Source: Methanobacteriota archaeon
GTDB taxonomy: Archaea > Thermoplasmatota > Poseidoniia > Poseidoniales > Poseidoniaceae
Direction: 5' to 3'
DNA: 33,691 nucleotides
NCBI GenBank assembly: GCA_002720275.1
Contig: PBHR01000004.1
Location: 17,280 to 50,970 of the forward strand
The stretch's first letter is position 1. Each line of letters opens with the position of its first letter. The position numbers were made by a program, and so were the translations under genes. The notes under the pieces were generated by a model. That model was not told where the DNA came from and ran no database searches. It was given only the letters and a program-made list of their open reading frames with translations. Positions 7,014 through 14,765 of this stretch are shown here, one piece after another.

Positions 7014-10000
7014 TCATAATGTACGATCGTCATACCTAATTGCCGAAATATCTCCCCTAACTCCATCATTTTCATCGTTATGTACTTCGTACCAATCCAC
7101 CATCCAATCTCCATCGGTATCCCAATTTGTTGGATCCGTTCCTTCTGCAGTGAAATCACCATCTATATCTAAAATCCACCACCCGAATGGATATTGTCCT
7201 CGACCAATGTCTGGAAGAACTGTTGTACTTGAAACTAAACCGTAACTATCAGTCCAATCACCTCTACAAATAGATACATCATCAGCAGAATCCATCACAA
7301 AGAAATCATCATCATTATCCTGAATTATTTTTGCATACATTAAATCCTGACTATCTCTTTTATACATTTTTAGATAATTGGTTTCCATCTCATCAGCTTC
7401 CCCTAGATGTAATAGCCATTTTCTAAATTGCCACCACTCAGTTATTTGAACTCCATCCCATTGTAAATCTAAGGATCTGACTAAAGTTGCTGAACGATAA
7501 GTATCATCTGTAATAGCATAAAATTCTTGGAAATTTGAATACTCATCATATTCACAAACCACACCACTACAATCCCAATCTCCATCATTATCTGGATCTA
7601 ATAAAGCGTCTGTAGGATCCCTTGGATCTAAAGTAAACCAAGCCAACGATAAATCAGGCCTCATAATATTCATGCCATCGATTTTCAATGGCTTTTTCTG
7701 AATACTATCTTCCGCACCAACATCAACCCATTCAACAGAAATATATCTTTGACTAGAAAAGTTATCCAGAGATTCATTCCATGCCATTGCATATTCATAC
7801 CAATCAGGCAACATATCCCAATCAGTATCATTATCAAGTGGGTTTGTACCATATTTCAAAATCTCTCGGCCATCGGAAAGACTGTAATCACGATAATAAT
7901 TTAAAGTAAATTCTTCAGTACCCTCCCTTATTCTAGATTGGCTATCATCGTCTGTATCATTCAAATGTGGATAAGTTCCATTATCAAATTCCATATTATT
8001 TGTAAATGGAATCGCAATATTATCTAATCCGTATTGACCGCCAGAAATTGTAAAAATATGATTGTTCCATTTACCTTGTTTGGCAGGGGTATCAACTACA
8101 GAACGGTCATACCATCCATCATTGTCGATATCATAATCTCCATCTAATGGGTTTAATGGGTTTAAGCCCCATCTACTTTGTACTGTGAAAATATTATCAT
8201 CACGTGAAACGGGAATAGGATCTGAAATATATGTAGAATAACAGAATTCCCAGCCGTCCGGCATTCCATCACTGTCTGAATCTGGATGTGTAGGGTCTGA
8301 AATTCCAATTAAACTATTGTTGAAATTATTTTCATTTAGTTCATTTATTTTCTCCAATCTATCTTGAGTTACTGGGAAACCATCATGTAATTTTCCTGAA
8401 AACAGCTCATATAATCTTTCATTAGCTTGTTCCTCATTAAGTCCCTCTTCTTCTGAAAGTGCTTTAATTGCATCAGTTGCATAATCATAAAATCCTAATT
8501 CTAGAGGAACATTATATCTTTCAGCCTCTTTACCATATGTTCTTGCTTGCCACTCTCTTAAATTCGAATATACTTCATAAACTGCGATTTCTCCATCTCC
8601 ATCACAATCATAGGAATCATCATCTAAATCTAGATATATGTCATTACTAATTAATGGATTCATAGACCAACGGTTCTCTTCCAAGTCCCATTCGGTAAAC
8701 CAATATTCATAACCATCCAACATTTCGTCTCTATCTGTATCGTTATGAGTTGGGTCAGTTATTGAACGAAGTGTTTCTATAATTAAAGTAGGTGGATTTC
8801 CTATTTGCCAATCAATTAAATCTAATTTAACTAAAGTAGCTCTATTTTCGGTATTATTTAATATATTTCCAACCCTCGAAAATTCGGTTCCTGGCATTTG
8901 TTCTTCTGCATCAAGATAGAAAACGGGGGCATCAGGTGGATGAAATACACCATTATCAGGCAAACCGCTTACTAGAGACAATTCTTGCCTATCCGTTAAA
9001 CCATCATTATCTGCATCATAATCTCCATCACCAGCAACTAGAGGATTTAATGTCCAAAGGCCATCATTTGAATTCCAATCTGTTAACAACATTTCTAATC
9101 CATCTAACATTCCATCTCCATCAGTATCGGGATTGTTTGGATCACAGGTCATACCTGAAGATTCACTCAAATTTGAATCTATGAATGAACCAAAACTTAA
9201 GTTCGTAGTAATCCTACCCCAGACCTGGGTATCAAAACCACTGATTGTATTTGATTGCTTAATGTAATATTTTGGAGAGAATTGTAAATGAATTTCATTT
9301 AATTCCGGATTTATGGAATTATATTCCTCCCAATTGGAATAACCATCAGAATCTGGATCTCCAAATTTGTCCTCTTCAGAAAGAGGATTTAAAGTCCAAT
9401 CATTAGCAACAACATCCCACCTTGCATACCAAATTTCCCATCCATCCGGCATTCCATCTCCATCTGAATCGGGAGATATGGGATTTGCAGAACCTTTGTC
9501 CTGTTCATTTTGAGAATTAAATAATATCGGGCTTGTTAATTCTCCAAAAGTGAAGACTGGTTCAGCCGCATCTTCTGTATTTTGCCACAATTGAGTAACG
9601 ATTCCAAATGGCAAGGAAGATGTTTCACTATCATTTTGTCCAATAAAACTCGTGTCTCTAATATGATATTCCAAATAATTATTAAATTCTTCATCTGGTT
9701 CTAAAACTCCATTATTATTTACATCAAAGCCATCGCCATCAGGATTATTAGTTGCATCACTACCATTTAAGGGATTTATTCCCTTCACATCACTAGTCCA
9801 ATAACATGAATTACCATCTGGATCGTTAGGATTATTTGCTAAAGCCTCCCAACCATCAGGTAATGTATCTCCATCACTATCTACATTATTTGGATCTAAA
9901 GTGGACCACTCTGATTCTACTGCTTCAATAGATTCACCCATAGTTTCAAACAAATTACCCGATAAAGCCTCCAAGTATATTTGCCCCCAAGCGAATTCAC

Positions 10001-12722
10001 AAATGTTGCTTAATCCATCTCCATCTGCATCCCATAATGCATCATCGGCCCTTAATGGATCTAATGACCAATTATTTCCGCCTGTATATGTTGTTCCAAC
10101 CCATCTTCTATTTTCAATCTCCCAACCATCAGGCATTCCATCTCCATCAGTATCGTTATTTGTTGCATCTAATGGTGAATCTGAACCACCACTCAACAAA
10201 TATGTATCTGATGCACCATTATTCTCATCACATACATATTGGTGTTCTACAACATAATGACAATCGAATTCAGTTAGCCCATAATAAAACCCAAAAAATT
10301 CCATACCGTCATTAATACCATCACCATCGGTATCTGGATCTCTTGGATCAGTACTAGGATATCCTGAATCGGTAGTGGGCTGATATCTAAATTCATCTAA
10401 ATTATTCCAATCTTGTTCAAAGAATGAATTCTGTTCACCATCTAAATTTAACCCGTCAGCATCAGGATCTAGTAAGGCATCTGTTGGGTCTGTTGGATCC
10501 AATGCGTAAGCATATTCCCAACCATCAGGTATCCCATCGAAATCAGAATCATTATTTCCAGGATCTATTAATGCAATATTTGAAAATCTTCCAGGGTCTA
10601 CAGCACCAAGTAAGTAACTAGTCCCATTTAAATCGACTTCAGCTAGAGAGACTACTCTTCCAGTAATTGATTCTTGTGCACCTTGATTAAATGATGCTAA
10701 AGCTCCTCCAACTAATTTCCAAGACCCTCCTTTTGAACCAACCATCACATAATTGTCTAATGGAAGTATTGAATATACATCATTCATTTCTTCGCTGGTA
10801 GTGTGTTCCAATGAACCACTGTGCGATAATAGATTGCTACTTAGAGTCAATAAATGGATTCCTGAACCTGTGCCAATCCATAAATGGCTTATTTCTGAAC
10901 TTATTGCAGCATCAGGCACAATTGTTCTTACCTCAAATAAATTTAATTCATGTTCATAAGTTAAGTTTCTCAGGTTATTTGTATTATATTGGTCAAAAAC
11001 CCATTCTAAATTTAAAACTCCTTTTGCATCTGAAGTTTCGGATTTAATTAAACCTTTATCAGTTCCTAAAAATAAAGTTGGCTCACCATCAACAGATACG
11101 TGAACTGCTGAAGTGGGATTAGCTGAAACAAAATTTAATTCATTGAATAAACCATCATCCAAAGATTCTTCGGATGATTCTTTTAACTCCCCTGAATTCT
11201 TTATCTCAAAAACATAACCTGAGTCCTGACCGATAGAAATGATTCTTTGATTACTCCCTGTTTCAACTAATTTTGTAACAACTTCCATTGGGCCTATGTC
11301 TAAAAATTCAACTTGCCCATTTAATACTCCTCCTTTGTCGAGGGGCATGCTGTAAATTCCATCAGTGGTTGCCATAACTACAGCACCTCTACCAAATTCA
11401 TTTTGAATTAACACCATATCATTCATTTCAACACCATTTGGTAATAACATATCATCTACAAGCATTTCATCCATATTAAATACTGACAAGCCTACTTTGG
11501 TTCCAACATAAACAAGCGAAGATTCGCTATCTTCAAAAGTTGCTAATCTCCTCACATCATGGCTTGAGATTTGAATATCTGTTGTCTTATCATAAAGTGT
11601 TAATGTGTCTTTTAATGAACCTGCTTCAACAGTTTTTAAACCACCACGAATAGAATCTCCACTATCTTCTGAAACTAAATATTCCTCAAGATTACTGAAT
11701 GCTTCACCTCCACATTCTATTAATCCACCTGCAAAGCAAGTGTTTACAATATCTGTTGTTAAATCTCGAGTCACCTCACCATTATTTGTGAGGTCCCAAC
11801 CATCTGAATCTGTATCCTCAAGATTATCCTTTTTATTGTGTGGATCTAATCCAAAATAAACTTCCCAACCATCTGGAATTTCATCTCCACCAGGGGAATA
11901 TTCAAGACCACCTATCTCGGACCATCTGAAAAAATCACTATCAGGATTTAATGGATCTGTTCCTCTCCATCGAGAAGTATATCTTTCATCTACGTCTCCC
12001 TCTCTATAATCAAACCATAAACCATCTAACTCTGTCATCCATTCTAATGGAATTCCAAAATTATATTCTGCAGAATTATTGTAATATTCATTCGATTCAA
12101 TACTTCCGTCACGATCGATATCAAATCCATCTTCATCATAATCCTCCCCTCCATCTGAACCATTTAATGGGTCGAAAAGTGGACAAGACCACCTTCCTTC
12201 TATCAGGCCTCCCGCATTTGACATACACATTTGTATTTCATATCCATCTGGCATACCATCTCCGTCAGTATCAGAGCGTGTTGGATCTAAGTAAAGACGG
12301 AAGCCTCCTTCAGGATCCAAAGGATCCTCACCAGTCAAACCAGTTCTATTCGTAAAACAATCAACGACTAAATAAGGCCAACAATACTCTTCTACGTTTT
12401 GTAATCCATCATTATCCATATCAAGATTTAATCCAGAGGAACCGTCAGGATCGTAAATTCCATCTGAACCATTAGTATAATCCATACCTTGAATGAATTT
12501 ACTTCTCCCATCAATTGAAATTGCATCCCACGAATTTCCAAACTGTTGTTCCCAAACATCTGGAATGCCATCTCTATCAGTATCTGTAACAGGTGGTGGT
12601 CCTTGGTTGGCATCTTCTGGATGTACATTTTCAACAGACTGTATTGCTGGTAATTGAGACATAGTCAGTAGTGAAAAAATCATTATTGAGGTGACTATCA
12701 AAGTTGTTTGTTTTCGACGCAT
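7014..12722 (-). CDS. Giant secreted thrombospondin-type-3 repeat protein with a beta-propeller
   Basis: This 1902-residue exported protein begins with a Sec signal peptide (residues 1-30: MRRKQ, hydrophobic core, SQLPAIQS). Residues 46-350 and 722-1895 are built from Ca2+-binding units of the form D(T/S)DGDGMPDGWE, 10-30 variable residues, W.LNPL, then D.D.DG..N..E; at least eleven pairs are readable. Such Asp-rich repeats bind calcium and stiffen surface or adhesion proteins. Residues about 385-720 are different: seven blade-like repeats centred on VGT407, TTDG, IGQD, LGT553, IGT617, VGS662 and LGA706, similar to ligand-sensing propellers. No C-terminal membrane helix or sorting signal is seen, so attachment is unexplained. 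Several N-x-S/T sequons are present, possible substrates of the oligosaccharyltransferase. The gene has a clear Shine-Dalgarno site and heads a three-gene cassette. Confidence 0.9.
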   Translation of the reverse strand: MRRKQTTLIVTSIMIFSLLTMSQLPAIQSVENVHPEDANQGPPPVTDTDRDGIPDVWEQQFGNSWDAISIDGRSKFIQGMDYTNGSDGIYDPDGSSGLNLDMDNDGLQNVEEYCWPYLVVDCFTNRTGLTGEDPLDPEGGFRLYLDPTRSDTDGDGMPDGYEIQMCMSNAGGLIEGRWSCPLFDPLNGSDGGEDYDEDGFDIDRDGSIESNEYYNNSAEYNFGIPLEWMTELDGLWFDYREGDVDERYTSRWRGTDPLNPDSDFFRWSEIGGLEYSPGGDEIPDGWEVYFGLDPHNKKDNLEDTDSDGWDLTNNGEVTRDLTTDIVNTCFAGGLIECGGEAFSNLEEYLVSEDSGDSIRGGLKTVEAGSLKDTLTLYDKTTDIQISSHDVRRLATFEDSESSLVYVGTKVGLSVFNMDEMLVDDMLLPNGVEMNDMVLIQNEFGRGAVVMATTDGIYSMPLDKGGVLNGQVEFLDIGPMEVVTKLVETGSNQRIISIGQDSGYVFEIKNSGELKESSEESLDDGLFNELNFVSANPTSAVHVSVDGEPTLFLGTDKGLIKSETSDAKGVLNLEWVFDQYNTNNLRNLTYEHELNLFEVRTIVPDAAISSEISHLWIGTGSGIHLLTLSSNLLSHSGSLEHTTSEEMNDVYSILPLDNYVMVGSKGGSWKLVGGALASFNQGAQESITGRVVSLAEVDLNGTSYLLGAVDPGRFSNIALIDPGNNDSDFDGIPDGWEYAYALDPTDPTDALLDPDADGLNLDGEQNSFFEQDWNNLDEFRYQPTTDSGYPSTDPRDPDTDGDGINDGMEFFGFYYGLTEFDCHYVVEHQYVCDENNGASDTYLLSGGSDSPLDATNNDTDGDGMPDGWEIENRRWVGTTYTGGNNWSLDPLRADDALWDADGDGLSNICEFAWGQIYLEALSGNLFETMGESIEAVESEWSTLDPNNVDSDGDTLPDGWEALANNPNDPDGNSCYWTSDVKGINPLNGSDATNNPDGDGFDVNNNGVLEPDEEFNNYLEYHIRDTSFIGQNDSETSSLPFGIVTQLWQNTEDAAEPVFTFGELTSPILFNSQNEQDKGSANPISPDSDGDGMPDGWEIWYARWDVVANDWTLNPLSEEDKFGDPDSDGYSNWEEYNSINPELNEIHLQFSPKYYIKQSNTISGFDTQVWGRITTNLSFGSFIDSNLSESSGMTCDPNNPDTDGDGMLDGLEMLLTDWNSNDGLWTLNPLVAGDGDYDADNDGLTDRQELSLVSGLPDNGVFHPPDAPVFYLDAEEQMPGTEFSRVGNILNNTENRATLVKLDLIDWQIGNPPTLIIETLRSITDPTHNDTDRDEMLDGYEYWFTEWDLEENRWSMNPLISNDIYLDLDDDSYDCDGDGEIAVYEVYSNLREWQARTYGKEAERYNVPLELGFYDYATDAIKALSEEEGLNEEQANERLYELFSGKLHDGFPVTQDRLEKINELNENNFNNSLIGISDPTHPDSDSDGMPDGWEFCYSTYISDPIPVSRDDNIFTVQSRWGLNPLNPLDGDYDIDNDGWYDRSVVDTPAKQGKWNNHIFTISGGQYGLDNIAIPFTNNMEFDNGTYPHLNDTDDDSQSRIREGTEEFTLNYYRDYSLSDGREILKYGTNPLDNDTDWDMLPDWYEYAMAWNESLDNFSSQRYISVEWVDVGAEDSIQKKPLKIDGMNIMRPDLSLAWFTLDPRDPTDALLDPDNDGDWDCSGVVCEYDEYSNFQEFYAITDDTYRSATLVRSLDLQWDGVQITEWWQFRKWLLHLGEADEMETNYLKMYKRDSQDLMYAKIIQDNDDDFFVMDSADDVSICRGDWTDSYGLVSSTTVLPDIGRGQYPFGWWILDIDGDFTAEGTDPTNWDTDGDWMVDWYEVHNDENDGVRGDISAIRYDDRTL
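7038..10559 (-). repeat. Degenerate calcium-binding TSP3-type repeat block (C-terminal)
   Basis: This block corresponds to residues about 722-1895. The unit DxDxDGxPDGWE plus W.LNPL plus D.D.DG..N..E recurs about nine times with diverged spacers. On the plus strand the same DNA shows recurring 'ccatc(t/c)ggcattccatctcc(a/g)tc(a/t)g' stretches. Spacers hold unrelated sequence, so the repeats arose by old duplication, not recent tandem copying. Confidence 0.75.
10563..11570 (-). other. Seven-blade beta-propeller domain inside the giant protein
   Basis: Residues about 385-720. Seven G(T/S)xxG-type turns, each after a short hydrophobic strand and before an aromatic/hydrophobic strand, are spaced 43-64 residues apart: LVYVGTKVGLSVF, VVMATTDGIYSM, ISIGQDSGYVFEI, LFLGTDKGLIKS, LWIGTGSGIHLL, VMVGSKGGSWKL, LLGAVDPGRFSNIAL. 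The pattern resembles 'two-component regulator propeller' repeats. Asp-rich calcium motifs are absent here and resume right after (DSDFDGIPDGWE). Confidence 0.65.
11688..12587 (-). repeat. Degenerate calcium-binding TSP3-type repeat block (N-terminal)
   Basis: This block corresponds to residues about 46-345. DTDRDGIPDVWE, DMDNDGLQNVEE, DTDGDGMPDGYE, DIDRDGSIESNE, GDEIPDGWEVYFGLDP and DTDSDGWDLTNNGE are successive acidic units. Two Cys pairs in this block (115/122 and 329/337) have no counterpart in most of the later block. Confidence 0.7.
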
Positions 12723-12893
12723 ATCCAGACCTCCCGTCTACCCGACAAAACTTGACCAACTCAAATACCTTATGAGACTGATGGAGCGATGTTCGTACAA
12801 AACATCTGCAATTTGCCATTTGGGCAATAAAACATACTTTTTCATTTGACATTTACGATTAGTTGAAAGTCTTGTCGCGTTCGGTGTGAAAGG
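12723..12893. promoter_or_regulatory. Divergent promoter region between the giant-protein cassette and the walJ-like gene
   Basis: These 171 bases serve two oppositely transcribed units. They contain the Shine-Dalgarno site above, a short inverted repeat TTGCC-ATTTG-GGCAA (12813-12827), and AT-rich stretches (12826-12862). No convincing TATA box stands out for either direction. The inverted repeat could bind a regulator but is short enough to be chance. Confidence 0.35.
12729..12735 (-). promoter_or_regulatory. Shine-Dalgarno site of the giant repeat protein
   Basis: GGGAGGT on the minus strand sits six bases before ATG 12722. It fixes the start and shows that this mRNA has a real leader. 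Confidence 0.6.
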
Positions 12894-13703
12894 ATGTCAG
12901 TATCCATTACGCACCTAGGAACAGGAAGTCGTGGCAATTCCACTCTAATTTCTAGTGAAAATGGCAATGTATTAATCGACAATGGATTTTCTGGCAGACA
13001 ATTAGAAAAAAGGCTAGCAAGTATGGAACTTAAACCAACAGACATTGATTGCATGCTAATTTCTCACCATCACGGTGACCATGGAGGCGGGGTTGAAATA
13101 GCAATGAAAAAATGGGACATTCCAGTAAAATGTAATTATTTTACAGCTGAAAAACTAGGCATCATGAATAAAAAGAATTTAGAGATTTTTGAAAGCCTAG
13201 ACCGAATTGAAGTTTTGTCTGATGTTACATTTTTACCATTTCCAGTACCTCATTCGGGAGCAGAAAATGTAGGTTTTTCAATAGTTACAAAAAATGGAGA
13301 AAAAACATGCGTAGTGACGGATTTAGGTTGTTATACAGATGAAGTGATTAAACACATGCAAGGATGTTCACACATCTCAATTGAAGCAAATTATGACTTA
13401 AGAAGATTGCTTTCAGGGCCATATCCTGATAAATTAAAGAACAGAATAATGGATCGAGGTGGGCACTTATCAAATAAGCAAACAGGTAATTTATTATCAA
13501 AAGTAATAAGCCCTGATACTAAAAGTATAGTGCTCACTCATCTTTCAGAAGCAAATAATAAACCACACCTTGCAGAGAGTACAGTTTTATACCATATTGA
13601 CGACATTTTTACCGGTGACATCGCAATTTCCCTGCAAGACGGGCCTGAGTTCAGTCATTTTTTAGGACAAGAAGACAAAGAAAAGATATCTATAAAAACA
13701 TAA
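12894..13703 (+). CDS. WalJ/YycJ-like metallo-beta-lactamase-fold hydrolase
   Basis: This 269-residue MBL-fold enzyme keeps the whole WalJ/YycJ motif set: LGTGSRGNSTLI at the N-terminus, LIDNGFS, the metal-binding SHHHGDHGGG (residues 58-67), PFPVPHSGAENVGF, VVTDLGCYTDEV, SIEANYDLRRLLSGPYP, the diagnostic RGGHLSNKQTGN and LTHLSEANNKP. The family is metal-dependent; B. subtilis WalJ has been linked to DNA metabolism and cell-division control and reported as a DNA exonuclease. A nuclease role here is inference. It is cytoplasmic and lacks a signal peptide. The length is normal for the family. It is the first gene on the plus strand after the divergent region; the pilin-like operon starts 21 bases downstream, so they may share a transcript without sharing a function. 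Confidence 0.88.
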   Translation: MSVSITHLGTGSRGNSTLISSENGNVLIDNGFSGRQLEKRLASMELKPTDIDCMLISHHHGDHGGGVEIAMKKWDIPVKCNYFTAEKLGIMNKKNLEIFESLDRIEVLSDVTFLPFPVPHSGAENVGFSIVTKNGEKTCVVTDLGCYTDEVIKHMQGCSHISIEANYDLRRLLSGPYPDKLKNRIMDRGGHLSNKQTGNLLSKVISPDTKSIVLTHLSEANNKPHLAESTVLYHIDDIFTGDIAISLQDGPEFSHFLGQEDKEKISIKT

Positions 13704-13724
13704 TGTACAGGAAGATGAAGGATA

Positions 13725-14765
13725 ATGAAGCGTAAATTAGAGAATGATGAGTCAGCACTCAGTGACGTCATTGGTATGGTGATGTTATTAGCAATGATTG
13801 TAATTGTTCTCTCATCTACAATGATAATATTACAACCTTACATTTCAGACTATGACGATAATAAAAATTGGTCTCAAGCAAAAGTAATTGCGGATCAAAT
13901 AGATGAAAGAATACGTTTAGTTGGTTCATCACCTCAAGATACGGGGTCAATACAAACATTTGAGTTAGCTTCAACCTCTATTTCAAATCTAGATAATGCT
14001 GAGTTTTGGACTATTTCTGGTGATGTTTCCGGTTTTGATGTTGTTGAAGTAGCACTATCTTCATTTAACTCTGTAAATGTTAAATCAATGAATAACACTG
14101 CAACTTACGCGACTGTAAACAATGGAGGAAATATAACAACCCACACATTAAATTTTGAAACAGATACGGGGATAGCCAATGTAAATTTTGATAGTTATGT
14201 AGACAAATTATTAATTGTGGAAATTTACAATACAAATGATATTTTAATTCATAAATTCGTAAGATTAGAACTTTCAGGAATTGGTATAGATACTGCATTA
14301 TCAACTGGGAATTTTGACATCGATTTGATGAATGGAGCAAGATTAGAAAAATTATCTGATGAAGCATATAAAGTTACAAGATATCCATCACTACGCCATT
14401 TTTCTATGCCTGATAATTCGCAACAACTTAGTTTTGTACTAGTTAATGTTGATATGAGTTTGCTTTCGGGAACATCCAGCCCATTTAGTTTACAAATGGT
14501 CTCTGATGGACCGCTGACATTATTTGATGGAGACGTAAGAAATATTAGAATGAAAATGACAAATGAAATTGATGAATCAATGACTGATAGATATATGTCT
14601 TATTGGATGGAAGATTATAATCTGAATTTAGCGTCTGGAACATTGGACACATTCGATGGTTTAGGCCCTTGGAAAAGAGTTTCTGGAATTGATGGCATAA
14701 GTATACACCCTCTTGAAAAATCAGTACTTACAGAGATTGTTCTACATCGAGTGGTGATTAAATGA
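13725..14765 (+). CDS. Archaeal type IV pilin-like protein (first of three)
   Basis: Residues 1-13 are charged (MKRKLENDESALS) and lead into DVIGMVMLLAMIVIVLSSTMI, a single hydrophobic helix of the kind found in archaeal pilin N-termini (Pilin_N: '(D/E)SAVS.VIG..L..A..V.L'). The prepilin peptidase would be expected to cut just before or within ESALSDVIG. After a turn (QPYISDYDD) come about 300 residues of beta-rich, Ser/Asn/Thr-rich sequence with no Cys pair. This is long for a structural pilin and may be a minor or tip subunit. The gene starts 21 bases after the walJ-like gene and its stop overlaps the next start as ATGA, so translation of the two is likely coupled. No assembly ATPase or platform protein lies in the window. 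Confidence 0.75.
   Translation: MKRKLENDESALSDVIGMVMLLAMIVIVLSSTMIILQPYISDYDDNKNWSQAKVIADQIDERIRLVGSSPQDTGSIQTFELASTSISNLDNAEFWTISGDVSGFDVVEVALSSFNSVNVKSMNNTATYATVNNGGNITTHTLNFETDTGIANVNFDSYVDKLLIVEIYNTNDILIHKFVRLELSGIGIDTALSTGNFDIDLMNGARLEKLSDEAYKVTRYPSLRHFSMPDNSQQLSFVLVNVDMSLLSGTSSPFSLQMVSDGPLTLFDGDVRNIRMKMTNEIDESMTDRYMSYWMEDYNLNLASGTLDTFDGLGPWKRVSGIDGISIHPLEKSVLTEIVLHRVVIK

Noticed and set aside
7014..12722. Many plus-strand open frames rich in His, Leu and Asn over the giant gene (for example 8936-9184, 10037-10315, 11951-12355)
   Set aside because: They are antisense shadows of Asp-rich GAT codons (ATC, CAT on the other strand). They have low complexity, lack ribosome sites and carry no domain.
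7014..12722. Acidic repeats as a CRISPR-like or recent tandem DNA repeat
   Set aside because: Repeat units are coding, diverged at DNA level and unevenly spaced; only the protein motif is conserved.
12813..12827. Inverted repeat TTGCC/GGCAA as an operator
   Set aside because: Arms are only five bases, no second copy was found nearby, and chance occurrence in 171 bases is plausible; kept only as a note in the promoter entry.
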